Of a stretch of DNA of 64,000 nucleotides, positions 8,801 to 17,113 are shown piece by piece. Positions within the stretch are counted from its first letter, which is position 1. Each line of letters starts with the position of its first letter. The DNA is taken from positions 1 through 64,000 of the forward strand of contig CAILEP010000018.1 of assembly GCA_903833275.1 (NCBI GenBank), in the 5' to 3' direction. Origin of the DNA: an uncultured Bdellovibrionales bacterium. Its GTDB lineage: Bacteria; Bdellovibrionota; Bdellovibrionia; Bdellovibrionales; UBA1609. Under the pieces are notes generated by a model that saw nothing but the letters and a program-made list of their open reading frames with translations, had not been told where the DNA came from and did not search any database. Made by a program: the position numbers and the translations under genes.

Positions 8801-10509
8801 CGCTTGAGAAAAAATCAATTCAAGAGCTCACCAAGGCCTATTTTTCAAAACTTGGTTTGAGTGAAATTAGTTTTAAGCAAAAATCGAAAAAGAACATCGA
8901 ATATGCTCCAGGATATTTCGACGGCGGCGAAAAAGTCGTTGGCGGCAGAAATATGTTCCCAGCCTTTGCAGCAGGGGCGATGGGCACAGCTAAAGGTGTT
9001 GCTGATTTCTTAGAGTTGCTGACCAAGGCGCGCAGTGGGCTTCAGGGCTGTGCTGGGTTGACTCACGACGTAGGCGTTGAAATGTTACACGGCGTCTATC
9101 GCGGCGGTTATGATTTTATGGGCGCGGCGATGGGCCTCGGCGTTTTTATTGCTGAAGCGGGCCCAAATCGTGTGGCCATTCATCAAGGTGCAAACGAAGG
9201 TTTTCGCGCGCTTTTTGTGCATGTCGTGGCTGGGCCAGACAGCGGCAAGGGCCTCGTGATTTTATGCAATGCCGATAACCGAGGCGTATTATTTATTGCA
9301 GAAGCCGCTCAGGTAATTCTAAAGAATCTAGATATTCGCGGCATAGATTTTGATAAATTCAGTTCGGCCTTTCAGTATAAGAATATTGAACAAGAGCAAA
9401 TCGTTAATCTTGGCTATAAGAAACTCATTTTTGATGCCTTCGAGCGAACATTGCCAGAGGCGATCGTCGATAAGGGCCCTCTCGACCCGCTGGCGGAGTA
9501 CAATCTGGCCGTCGGCGCAGAAATTATTTCAGTTAACGACCAAAAATTCGCTCGAGCCGAAAATTTATTGAGTGATCATTTGCCAATTTTTGACCCAGAA
9601 CTTTTTGGCAGCCAAGGCAAAATCATGGATAGTTGGGAGTCCGCTCGCCACAACGAGAACGATTTTGATGTTTTGGTTTTTCGACTTACTAAGCCCGCAT
9701 TGATTAATTTTATTTCGCTATCGACGCAGTATCATGACGGCAACCACCCTGAATACGTGCGGGTGTTAGGTCGTGAAAATTGGTCTGACCCTTGGGTTGA
9801 GATTTTGCCAAAGACCAAATTGCAGGGCCATTCGCTTTTGCAGATTAAGCTCGAAGAATCGCTCGCCGAGTATTCGCAAATAAAGGTCGAAATGGCACCT
9901 GACGGCGGGTTGTCGCGAATTGGCCTTTACGAAGATCTGCCGGCGAAAATTAAGTCGCAATTTCGCGAAGAAACGGCAGCAAAATGTATTCGTTTTAAGG
10001 GCGAGATACCGAAGACTAAAAAGCCGCTTGTAATACCGTATTCTCCGAGCAAGGGTGAATTGGCGCAGAACTTTAAACGAGTGAAGGGCAAGTCGGTTGA
10101 TTTTGCTTCGCGAGCCTTCGGTGGCATTGTGGTAAGAGCCACCAACGAGCACTATGGGCCAGCCGCGCAGGTGATCTCACCCTACCCAGCGATCAACATG
10201 TTCGACGGTTTAGAGTCAGCCCGCAGTCGCGAAACCGGGCATTTCGAAGAAGTTATTTTAAAGCTGGGTAAAAAAATTGCGATTCGACGAATCGTTTTTG
10301 ATTTTCAGTTCTTTGTAAACAACAACCCGAAATTTGTGAGCGTCGAAGGGTTTGTGAATAATAAATGGCGTCAACTTGTGGCAAAGACAAACGTTAAGGC
10401 CTTTGCTGGCAATCAAAAGTCTTTTCAAATTACCAATCGGGCCAAGATTGATAAAATTCGCGTTTGCACCTACCCCGATGGCGGTGTCAATCGCATCAGG
10501 GTCTATTGA
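5848..10509 (+). CDS. Four-module purine catabolism protein: malate synthase-like / OHCU decarboxylase / serine hydrolase / allantoicase
   Basis: One uninterrupted 1553-residue chain starting at TTG 5848. Residues about 20-640 resemble malate synthase A: metal-ligand candidates E327 (VLEN) and D355 (GWHDY), the WVAHP motif, and catalytic-base candidate D568 in MDDLATAERSR. The glyoxylate-binding arginine motif (RPRGWHL in relatives) is rewritten around 237-249. Residues about 650-822 are OHCU decarboxylase: H732 in the HxxIG motif, AEQ at 748-750, then KFGFKFLISAKG. Residues about 825-1165 are a class C beta-lactamase fold with S874-L-S-K877, Y971-S-G and H1112-Q-G1114. Residues about 1215-1553 hold two allantoicase repeats (IMDSWESAR; MFDGLESAR; PDGGVNRIRV). 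Three modules are successive or nearby steps from OHCU to malate. The hydrolase module has no assigned role and sits where allantoinase would act. No signal peptide is seen. Its 3' end overlaps convergent puuD by 7 bases. Confidence 0.9.
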   Translation: MKKPVNPFFDIRYYHDFISPALATHLLEEATPVSGVEGLVEVGQGGGLESKASLQFLSELYVAIRDDLKAVLLQREIDRKFLDERVKACSQFNDELGRDILDSDYKTVIGLEDSKGRVVIGPLTKGYASRGGKAIAPVPSFLKGPHVTLFGPPDSAKMAVNAMNAYHRKIIGEPAIVSEILKDSSVGPMWGADDEDSKTPLRADLVDAGLNLTACFDKSIVVNDAQKKYELAKDHLAMPIKRFPGLALPCTFLFLEKSPIPLHLYDFALHLFKNWHNETSLVFYVPKLENEEEARYIHKMVSTAEKMIKNLHPKYVLGSVRLMIVLENPRAILRTHEIIDALHPYFVGASLGWHDYLASTARLFKEDHHYRIPVKADPDIVIKYIKASHLLLADVVGSRGGIKVGGMYGILPLDGDLMSSSFQMTLKGFIKDVITQLKRDLTGFWVAHPDFVRLGIALVEAWKSYQAKNKDPLIELVQSLLDKKHHKEILKCISAKDIEGLDSADPNYVRSLIVADIKESDFIANNHPDEIRFNVFQSLQYLTDWLSGNGCVALPSSINGVAVRVMDDLATAERSRWEVWHEIYHKRFALDDFLRIVHEEMLFIRKDLSNQKKIVQVKWSEKTEKWYPVAMRLMLQLMTDRKPPEFATELLLPFTVEKIREAHDPWRAVCELDPNKFVLSAYIEKFNYYFEACGCQKFASTMARLAAQDLKLAEKLVSSFTVKEINEAAAFHGNIGEGKSTLDRRAQAEQSQVLSDDESVRQNLLLLGQKYQEKFGFKFLISAKGKSSTELLAALKKRAGGKRDIEIKTAARALADIALSRMQQHRLDSLVESIEALRERHNINSVSLAINCGLGVQSFGFGEASESTWFELASLSKPLATAFAIDYFDRKGISLTTSVNALFGQTKSKFRIAADTGVEGADDVQILHLLNHTALNMHYVTGVSAQLEMPSIQNWLGEIRMLNEPGKTFKYSGGGFIVLEHLIESLEKKSIQELTKAYFSKLGLSEISFKQKSKKNIEYAPGYFDGGEKVVGGRNMFPAFAAGAMGTAKGVADFLELLTKARSGLQGCAGLTHDVGVEMLHGVYRGGYDFMGAAMGLGVFIAEAGPNRVAIHQGANEGFRALFVHVVAGPDSGKGLVILCNADNRGVLFIAEAAQVILKNLDIRGIDFDKFSSAFQYKNIEQEQIVNLGYKKLIFDAFERTLPEAIVDKGPLDPLAEYNLAVGAEIISVNDQKFARAENLLSDHLPIFDPELFGSQGKIMDSWESARHNENDFDVLVFRLTKPALINFISLSTQYHDGNHPEYVRVLGRENWSDPWVEILPKTKLQGHSLLQIKLEESLAEYSQIKVEMAPDGGLSRIGLYEDLPAKIKSQFREETAAKCIRFKGEIPKTKKPLVIPYSPSKGELAQNFKRVKGKSVDFASRAFGGIVVRATNEHYGPAAQVISPYPAINMFDGLESARSRETGHFEEVILKLGKKIAIRRIVFDFQFFVNNNPKFVSVEGFVNNKWRQLVAKTNVKAFAGNQKSFQITNRAKIDKIRVCTYPDGGVNRIRVY

Positions 10510-11666
10510 ATTAACCACTGATTAATTATAGCCCGCTCTTCGTCAGTCATAAGTGTTTTATTGCCGAGAGGCATGGTTCGGCCGACCACCACTTGAACAT
10601 GAATTTTGTCGGCGAGGGCGCGAACTTGAGCCTCATTTTCAAAAACAATCCCTTTGGGGGCCACTTTGAAAGTGTCGTCAGTCGGATTAGGGCTGTGGCA
10701 GGTCTGGCAACGGTTAGCAATGATGGCCTTTACCTGTTGAAAGCCAACCATTTCGGGTGCGGGCGGCAATTCGGGTGTTTGTGCCGTGATAAAAACCAAA
10801 AACGCGAAGCCAATGGCTGCCGGCAAAAGCACCCAGCGCTCGCGTGGTAATTTAGTGACCATCGCATGGCGTATTAGCGCGCCTGAAATAGCTAGGCAGA
10901 TAAGCATTACTAAGTTGTGCGAGTGATTGTAAATTGTCGGAAAGTGATTGCTCAACATGATGAACAGCACCGGAAAAATAAAATAAGTGTTATGCACCGA
11001 GCGCACTTTTGATTTCAGACTCACGCTATAGTCGGGTATTTGGCCAGCTTGGGCCTCTTTAAGCATCTTGCTTTGACCTGGTAGAATGCGAATCCAAACG
11101 TTTAGCAACATAAGCGTGCCGAAGATCACGCCCGTTTGCATGTAGGCCCCGCGCCCACTAAAAATACTAAAATTGAGAACAGTTAAGGCACTAAAAAATA
11201 TAACCGATAAGACGAGGCTTAAAGTTTTGGACCGAACCAAATTAGCATTCCAGATAAGATCATAGATTACCCACGCGGCCGCGATGATACCGAGACTTAG
11301 TGAGATGGCCTGCGTTTGCGTCCAGGCCCTGATCGACGAATCGACCAGAAGGGTTGCGCCGTTTAAATAATATAGAAAAATCAGAAGGCAAAAGCCGGTG
11401 AGCAGGGTGAGCGTGGCCTCCCATTTAAACCAGTGCAGTGTTTTCGGGATTTCACCCGGAAATATCTTTCGTTTTTCAACTTGATAATAGAACCCGCCGT
11501 GCACCATAAACACTTCACCCTCGACATTTTTGCGCGGGGTTTCTGGGGCAACAAACGAACTGTCGAGCCATATAAAATAGAACGAACTGCCAATCCAAGC
11601 AATGCCAGCGACGAGATGTGAAAAACGCAAAATGTATTCAAGCCAGAGATTTAAGCTCATCGACAT
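10503..11666 (-). CDS. puuD: Membrane urate oxidase with C-terminal cytochrome c (PuuD type)
   Basis: A 387-residue integral membrane protein with about eight hydrophobic helices in the N-terminal 290 residues (Urate_ox_N/DUF989 type; opening LRFSHLVAGIAWIGSSFYFIWLD). A soluble cytochrome c domain follows, with CQTCH (heme attachment) and a likely methionine ligand in RTMPLGN. PuuD oxidises urate to 5-hydroxyisourate and passes electrons to the respiratory chain, so no H2O2 is made, unlike soluble uricase. It supplies the substrate of UraH, encoded on the opposite strand. It is transcribed toward the fusion gene and overlaps its end by 7 bases. The ATG at 11666 is followed by another at 11660. 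Confidence 0.9.
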   Translation of the reverse strand: MSMSLNLWLEYILRFSHLVAGIAWIGSSFYFIWLDSSFVAPETPRKNVEGEVFMVHGGFYYQVEKRKIFPGEIPKTLHWFKWEATLTLLTGFCLLIFLYYLNGATLLVDSSIRAWTQTQAISLSLGIIAAAWVIYDLIWNANLVRSKTLSLVLSVIFFSALTVLNFSIFSGRGAYMQTGVIFGTLMLLNVWIRILPGQSKMLKEAQAGQIPDYSVSLKSKVRSVHNTYFIFPVLFIMLSNHFPTIYNHSHNLVMLICLAISGALIRHAMVTKLPRERWVLLPAAIGFAFLVFITAQTPELPPAPEMVGFQQVKAIIANRCQTCHSPNPTDDTFKVAPKGIVFENEAQVRALADKIHVQVVVGRTMPLGNKTLMTDEERAIINQWLIQ

Positions 11667-11734
11667 GGGGGCCCCGCTATTTCAGGTATTAAAAACATTG
11701 GTTCGACATTGGTCAATGGCTAAGACGCCAACTG

Positions 11735-12772
11735 CTAAAAGGCAAAACGGGTGCCCAGGGTGGCGAGAGTTGATTTGGTGTCAACTTCGCTGGGCGAGGC
11801 GTTCGACGGTGTCACCGTACGCGTGCCGCTTGAGTAGGCGACGGTCAAATTGACCAACCACACTTTGTTCAACAAATAGCCGAGTTGAATCTGATAAATT
11901 AACTGAAGGCTGTTGCTGGTGTTCGTGTCTATATTTGTATTTAGATTCGTAATATTAGATCGGTTTGGAAAGTTCAGAGTTAGCATCGGTTCAATGTGCA
12001 TCAAGCTCGTAATGTGATAGCGATCGGCGAATAGCAGTGCGCCTGTCCAGTAGTCACTAAGTTCGAAAGTGCTAACAAGTGATGGGCCTTGCGATTCTCC
12101 ACTAAAATGGTAGGTGGCCTGCGGCTCTATTTCAAATTCATGGCGTCGGTGCACCCAATAGAACGGAAAATTGAGGGACGTGCTCCACGACGTCGCCCAA
12201 TTATCACCCACCTGATTGGCCGTCGCGGCTTTATGAATGGCCATCTGGGGGATAAAAGAGAAACTAATATCCGCAAATATATTATTGGCACGATTATTTA
12301 CTGCCCGGTAAGTAAATGAAAACTGCGGGCAAGAGGGTCCGTTGGCTTTGTCTGTATTGGTGGTAGAGGTTATGCGGTCATTGGTTACAGTGGTCTGTGA
12401 GAAAAGTTCGGTCGCGGAGAGGCCGACACGGTAGCGATCATCGAGCGCCGCGGCTAAAGCTAACGTGAGTTGGCTGTAGTTCGTCGACGATGATTTTGTT
12501 TGAATGCCCAGGCTGTCCGTTGTCGTGCTCTTGGCGTCTATTGGTGCTTGAGTATTCGCAGTAAACACAAATTCATTTTGGTGTGGGTAATAAACTAAAA
12601 ATTGTAATTTTCTGGTGATGTCAGTGCGGTCGATAACGACGGGTGTGGCTTCTGGCTCGGGCAAGGCGGCTTCGCTTTTAAAATCATCCGCGTGTGCGAT
12701 TGTAATGCCGATCAAAGAGCTCAAGATGAGCCCAAAACGGGGGTGCCGACGCAAGGCTGATTTTCTACTCAT
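11735..12772 (-). CDS. Predicted outer-membrane beta-barrel protein, function unknown
   Basis: About 345 residues with a signal peptide (RFGLILSSLIGITIAHA, cleavage after AHA) and then alternating polar/hydrophobic strands ending in the aromatic residue F (LGTRFAF), as outer-membrane barrels do. The body resembles transporter/porin-type proteins of unknown substrate. ATG 12772 is preferred over TTG 12781. It lies between a dienelactone hydrolase-like gene and puuD on the same strand (62-bp gap to puuD after the stop). A role in purine or ureide uptake is possible but rests only on position. Confidence 0.6.
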   Translation of the reverse strand: MSRKSALRRHPRFGLILSSLIGITIAHADDFKSEAALPEPEATPVVIDRTDITRKLQFLVYYPHQNEFVFTANTQAPIDAKSTTTDSLGIQTKSSSTNYSQLTLALAAALDDRYRVGLSATELFSQTTVTNDRITSTTNTDKANGPSCPQFSFTYRAVNNRANNIFADISFSFIPQMAIHKAATANQVGDNWATSWSTSLNFPFYWVHRRHEFEIEPQATYHFSGESQGPSLVSTFELSDYWTGALLFADRYHITSLMHIEPMLTLNFPNRSNITNLNTNIDTNTSNSLQLIYQIQLGYLLNKVWLVNLTVAYSSGTRTVTPSNASPSEVDTKSTLATLGTRFAF

Positions 12773-12808
12773 AAAATTCAATCGCCACTTTTGTTAAAAC
12801 CTAAAATT

Positions 12809-13507
12809 CTATCGAGGTGAGTTGTGATCTTTCAAAAACTGAAGCGTAAGAGCCCATGACTGTCGAGACGCCTCTTCGTTGTAACTGGGGCGTTCTTCGC
12901 AAAAGAACCCATGGTCGGCATCAGAAATCTCAACGCAAGTAAATTTCTTCTTCGCGCTCGTGAGGGCTTGATTTACGCTCTGTATTTGCTCTGGCGGGAT
13001 ATGCTTATCGAGGCCGCCCCAGAAAAATAGGAGCGGGGAATTTTGGGCCGCAGCTAAGTTCAAATTGCCTGGCGCAATGCGGCCGCCATAGTATGAAATG
13101 GCGCAACTAAGCGGCACACTCGCATTGGCGACAAAAGCCACGCGGCCACCCATGCAATAACCGATGGCCGCTACCGATTGTGCTCGCTGTGTTTTCTGAA
13201 GCCAATCGTAGCAGGCCTGGACGTCTTGTTGAAAACCCATTTCGTTCATGGCCGTAAAATGCGGCATCATCGATTGAAATTCTGTATAACCACAGGTGTG
13301 CCCAGGCGGGGCCGTGCGGTGATAGAGCTCAGGTGCGATGGCAATATAGCCTTCGTTTGCAAACCGCGTGGTCAGCCCCTTGATGTGGTTATTGACCCCG
13401 AAGGCCTCTTGCAGAATGATAATGGCCGTCGAAGTTTTTTTCTCCGGCATCGATACGAAGGCATTCATTTTCGTGCCATCGGCAACCGTGAGAGTTATTT
13501 GGTCCAC
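12809..13507 (-). CDS. Dienelactone hydrolase family protein
   Basis: An alpha/beta hydrolase of about 232 residues with the Cys-Asp-His triad of the dienelactone hydrolase family: nucleophile in GYCMGG, Asp in GGLDKHIPPEQ, and His in DADHGFF. The conserved N-terminal segment ILQEAFGVNNHI is present. I choose GTG at 13507 because GAGGAG lies 7 bases upstream; a longer reading frame to 13603 lacks such a site. Family members hydrolyse lactones and related cyclic esters. Its place upstream of the barrel protein and puuD hints at a purine or ureide link, but the substrate is unknown. Confidence 0.85.
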   Translation of the reverse strand: MDQITLTVADGTKMNAFVSMPEKKTSTAIIILQEAFGVNNHIKGLTTRFANEGYIAIAPELYHRTAPPGHTCGYTEFQSMMPHFTAMNEMGFQQDVQACYDWLQKTQRAQSVAAIGYCMGGRVAFVANASVPLSCAISYYGGRIAPGNLNLAAAQNSPLLFFWGGLDKHIPPEQIQSVNQALTSAKKKFTCVEISDADHGFFCEERPSYNEEASRQSWALTLQFLKDHNSPR

Positions 13508-13671
13508 GTGCAGTCTCCTCAGTATATTGGGCTCTGAACAACTTAGTGCGAGCGGCTGTTGAAAGCAATCGTGGTCGTTGATTTTGAGCGCGACGCGCGA
13601 CATGATAACAGGGCGATAATGTCGGCCGCGCGAAATAGCCCGACACTAAACACCTTCAAGTGAGTCTCTGT

Positions 13672-14595
13672 ATGAAAAAGAAACCAGCGCACCATGCCCC
13701 CACTCATATTTCTCACCACACTCGAGCTTCGGTACCACGAATAATCCAAAGACAACGCACGAACACCATCGAGAAAATAGGACGCAATGAGGGCTCGTTG
13801 TTTGGCGACGCTTTTCATTCGCTTATGAATCGCGAGTGGTGGCAACTCATTGCGTTTATCTTCTCTGGTTTTTTATTTTCGAATCTTACATTTGCGGTGA
13901 TTTACTATTTGTTGCCCGACGGCATAGCGAACGTCAACGGCGGGTTTATCGATTATTTTTTCTTTAGCGTACAAACAATGGCCACCATCGGCTATGGCGT
14001 GATGGCGCCCAAAACGATGGCGGCAAATCTTGTCGCGTCGCTTGAAGCGTTTGTGGGCCTCATCGGTTTTGCTGTAGGTTCAGGGGTCATTTTCGGTCGT
14101 TTGGCGAAGCCAACGGCAAAGATAATGTTTAGCCAAGTCGCAGCGATCACGAAGAGAGACGGGCGCGATGTGATGATGTTGAGGCTTGCCAACGAGCGCG
14201 ACAACCAGATTCTTGAGGGCACGGTGACCATGACCTATCTTTCGACAAAGACCACCAAAGAGGGCGAGGTTATGCGTCGCTTTGAAGAGATGAAGCTCGA
14301 ACGAAATCATACGCCCATTTTCTCTTTGACCTGGACGATCATTCACCCGGTCGATCAACTCAGCCCGTTATTTGGTAAAACACCTGACGACCTAATTGAA
14401 GATCAAGCTGAAATACTCATTACCTTTCGCGGCGTCGATGAAACTTTCTCACAAGAGATTTTCGCACGAAATTCTTATATCGCTGAAGAGATTCGTTGGT
14501 CTCATAGGTTTGTCGATATTTTAGGTATCAATGATCAGGGTCGACGCACGATTGATTACAATAAATTTCACGACACTCAGCCGTGGGGTGTCTAA
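13672..14595 (+). CDS. KirBac-type inward rectifier potassium channel
   Basis: About 307 residues. An amphipathic slide helix precedes TM1 (WWQLIAFIFSGFLFSNLTF), then a pore helix and the K+ selectivity filter TIGYG, TM2 (AFVGLIGFAVGSGVIFGRLAKP) and a cytoplasmic immunoglobulin-like IRK domain of about 165 residues. This is the full prokaryotic Kir architecture. ATG 13672 is chosen; a GTG at 13660 would add four residues. Divergent from the dienelactone hydrolase gene. Gating ligands cannot be told from sequence. Confidence 0.92.
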   Translation: MKKKPAHHAPTHISHHTRASVPRIIQRQRTNTIEKIGRNEGSLFGDAFHSLMNREWWQLIAFIFSGFLFSNLTFAVIYYLLPDGIANVNGGFIDYFFFSVQTMATIGYGVMAPKTMAANLVASLEAFVGLIGFAVGSGVIFGRLAKPTAKIMFSQVAAITKRDGRDVMMLRLANERDNQILEGTVTMTYLSTKTTKEGEVMRRFEEMKLERNHTPIFSLTWTIIHPVDQLSPLFGKTPDDLIEDQAEILITFRGVDETFSQEIFARNSYIAEEIRWSHRFVDILGINDQGRRTIDYNKFHDTQPWGV

Positions 14596-14621
14596 GCCAA
14601 TCGCCGCGGAGCTCTCTTGAG

Positions 14622-15725
14622 TTAGAGAGAGCCCTTTAGTTCAGTTAGATTTCCGGCATTATCGCCGATTTGAATATTAAATTCGCCGTTTGCGCCGGCG
14701 GGTATTTTCAGGCGAACGAGTGAGTGCCCTGTGCCGTAGCCGCCTTCGGTTGAAGAAGATTGGCCGCTAGTTGAGCTAATCGAGGCGGCAAAGAAATCCC
14801 AGATTGGCGGAAACTTTCCGTCGGCTCCAGAAAGTGTTTGGCGAAAGTCCCAACGGGTATCGGCCCCTGCGGCAAAGTGAAGGGCTATAAGAGTTGGCGG
14901 ATGCTCGTAAACGTTATCGTCAAGTTTATCGACGACGTCGACAACGATTTCTGTGGTGGTTTTATCAAGAGCGCCGCCCGAGTATTCGATTGTGCTTCCG
15001 TTAGCCAACACCGCGTAAGCGCCCAAAATTTGAGGCGGCAAATGATCGGCGATCGCAGTTGATGCATACTCGGGGTTTACGCGAATACCGCTGGGTAAAA
15101 TTATATTGTAATGAGTGTGGTGATAGTCACCATCGGGCCAAGTGATTACGTGCCCAAGCAAGGTGCCAGCTTCGACTCGGGCGCCGCCCTTATTGAGCTG
15201 GTCGATAATGTTTTGTGGCAGCGAATCGCGATCAACGTGATGCATTTCGTAGCGAGTGCCATCGTCGGCGACAATAGCAACTTCGAAGTACATCCTATTT
15301 CCGCTCTGGGGCCAGGGTAACCAGAATTTCTCGAGAGAACCATCATCGCGATTGTTGTAACTGTAATGGCCCGCCTCGAGGTGCCCACTAACGGGGGCTA
15401 AAATATTTTCTTCGGCTTTGGTGCGCAAGTCGCAGCCCCCATGAAAGTAGGGCGAGCCAAAAGGTTGAAATTCGGTCATCGAATTGCCAATTGAATGTTG
15501 GGCGTCTTGAAACTGAACCGGCCAATTCAGCGAGTGCTCAGCGGGCATATTGCCAGCGCGAAGCAATGAGCCGGTCATGACTGGGCGAAAGCCCTTACTG
15601 AGAAGCACATCTCGCGCCTCGAGCGGCTCATCGGCTCGCGCGCTCCAAGAAAAAGCCATTGAGAGCAAAAAGAGTGCGCAAATTGTAAGTGCGCCGATAG
15701 AAATAGATCTTGTAAACATTTTCAT
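14622..15725 (-). CDS. Secreted LytM/M23-family peptidase
   Basis: About 367 residues with a signal peptide ending around SWSARADEP. The LytM zinc motifs are present: HxxxD in FHGGCDLR and HxH in HTHYNII, so the domain looks catalytically competent. After the M23 domain, about 130 further residues form an extra C-terminal domain of unknown type, rich in Gly/Ser (ASISSTSGQSSSTEGGYGTG). ATG 15725 is preceded by GGGGAG; the reading frame extends to 15761 without a better site. Likely acts on peptidoglycan or envelope peptides in the periplasm or outside the cell. Confidence 0.8.
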   Translation of the reverse strand: MKMFTRSISIGALTICALFLLSMAFSWSARADEPLEARDVLLSKGFRPVMTGSLLRAGNMPAEHSLNWPVQFQDAQHSIGNSMTEFQPFGSPYFHGGCDLRTKAEENILAPVSGHLEAGHYSYNNRDDGSLEKFWLPWPQSGNRMYFEVAIVADDGTRYEMHHVDRDSLPQNIIDQLNKGGARVEAGTLLGHVITWPDGDYHHTHYNIILPSGIRVNPEYASTAIADHLPPQILGAYAVLANGSTIEYSGGALDKTTTEIVVDVVDKLDDNVYEHPPTLIALHFAAGADTRWDFRQTLSGADGKFPPIWDFFAASISSTSGQSSSTEGGYGTGHSLVRLKIPAGANGEFNIQIGDNAGNLTELKGSL

Positions 15726-15838
15726 TATGGCTCCCCCCATGGTCATTTGAAACTTCGTCATATCACTAATTAGCAGCTCGAAGCAACGCCTCTGATCTCG
15801 GCTTGCGTTGGCGTTACGTCGATGTCATTCTTAATTTG

Positions 15839-17113
15839 ATGTTTAAATCGCTTATACGCCATCTCTACTTTTGGGTTGTTGTCGCCATTGTAATTGGGGT
15901 GGCCATTGGTCATTTTGCTCCGGGTGCCGCCATTGAACTTAAACCGTTAGGTGACGGTTTCATCGCATTGGTAAAAATGCTGATTGGGCCGATCATATTC
16001 TGCACCGTGGCTCTCGGCATTGCGGGCGCGGGCGATATGAAAAAAGTCGGGCGTGTCGGCCTCAAAGCGATAGTCTATTTTGAAGTGCTTTCGACGATGG
16101 CGCTGATCATTGGTCTTGTTGTAATGAATATTTTGAGGCCGGGCCGCGGATTCAATATCAACTCCGCAGCCCTCGATACTTCAGTCGTTGCCGGCTTTCA
16201 AAAGACGGCAAATGAAATTGGTGGTTTCGGTGGGGGCGTTCGCGATTTAATTCTTCGTCTTATACCAAAAACATTTTTCGATGCCTTCAGTGGCTCTGGC
16301 GATTTACTACAAATTCTTTTGCTGGCGATTCTTTTCGGCTTTGGGCTTTCGCAATTGCGCGAACGAGGGGCGGCTGTTCGCCATTTTCTCGATTCAACTC
16401 TTGAGATTTTTTTTACAATTCTAAAAACCATAATGTACTTGGCGCCTCTTGGGGCCGGTGGAGCCATGGCATTTACAGTCGGCAAATTTGGTCTTCGAGC
16501 CCTAATGCCGCTGGCCGCCCTCATGGGTTGCTTCTATCTCACCTGTGGTATTTTTATTCTTGTTGTTTTAGGCACCGTTGCTCGCGCCTCAGGCTTTAGC
16601 ATTCTTCGATTTCTTTATTTTATTCGTCACGAACTCATTTTGGTTCTCGGCACTTCATCGTCCGAAAGTGCTCTAGCGCAATTGATGAAAAAACTAGAAA
16701 CTCTCGGCTGCCCGCGCTCGGTGGTTGGGCTGGTCGTTCCAGCAGGCTATTCGTTTAATCTCGACGGCACCAATATTTATCTGACTATGGCGGCCCTGTT
16801 TATTGCTCAAGCGATGAACATCGACTTGTCTCTCACTCAACAGCTGACCATTCTAGGGGTTGCGATGTTGACATCAAAAGGCGCGTCGGGGGTCACGGGT
16901 GCCGGTTTTGTGACTCTGGCCGCGACTCTGGCCGTCGTGCCTGAAGTGCCAGTTGCGGGCCTCGCTCTGATTCTCGGGGTCGATCGCTTTATGTCAGAGG
17001 CGCGCGCGTTGACGAACTTTGTGGGTAACGGGGTTGCGACTCTGGCAATCTCTCGGTGGGAGGGCGAATTGAGCCCAGCTCTCGATATCGAAAGTCAGAA
17101 AGTTTGGCGTTAG
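15839..17113 (+). CDS. Dicarboxylate/amino acid:cation symporter (DAACS/EAAT family)
   Basis: About 424 residues of a multi-pass transporter. Family signatures include the serine-rich hairpin [30 protein letters not shown] in TM7 and [19 protein letters not shown] in the second hairpin. Such proteins import C4-dicarboxylates, glutamate or aspartate with Na+ or H+. ATG 15839 ([12 protein letters not shown]) is preferred because the frame upstream to 15803 is not hydrophobic. Its last 125 bases overlap the convergent glycosyltransferase gene. Uptake of malate or aspartate would fit a scavenger; the exact substrate is not resolved. Confidence 0.88.
   Translation: MFKSLIRHLYFWVVVAIVIGVAIGHFAPGAAIELKPLGDGFIALVKMLIGPIIFCTVALGIAGAGDMKKVGRVGLKAIVYFEVLSTMALIIGLVVMNILRPGRGFNINSAALDTSVVAGFQKTANEIGGFGGGVRDLILRLIPKTFFDAFSGSGDLLQILLLAILFGFGLSQLRERGAAVRHFLDSTLEIFFTILKTIMYLAPLGAGGAMAFTVGKFGLRALMPLAALMGCFYLTCGIFILVVLGTVARASGFSILRFLYFIRHELILVLGTSSSESALAQLMKKLETLGCPRSVVGLVVPAGYSFNLDGTNIYLTMAALFIAQAMNIDLSLTQQLTILGVAMLTSKGASGVTGAGFVTLAATLAVVPEVPVAGLALILGVDRFMSEARALTNFVGNGVATLAISRWEGELSPALDIESQKVWR

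Noticed and set aside
14611-14632. GCTCTCT/AGAGAGC inverted repeat at the end of the KirBac gene as a terminator
   Set aside because: The stem is only 7 bp, lacks a T-run on either strand and overlaps the stop codon of the LytM gene.
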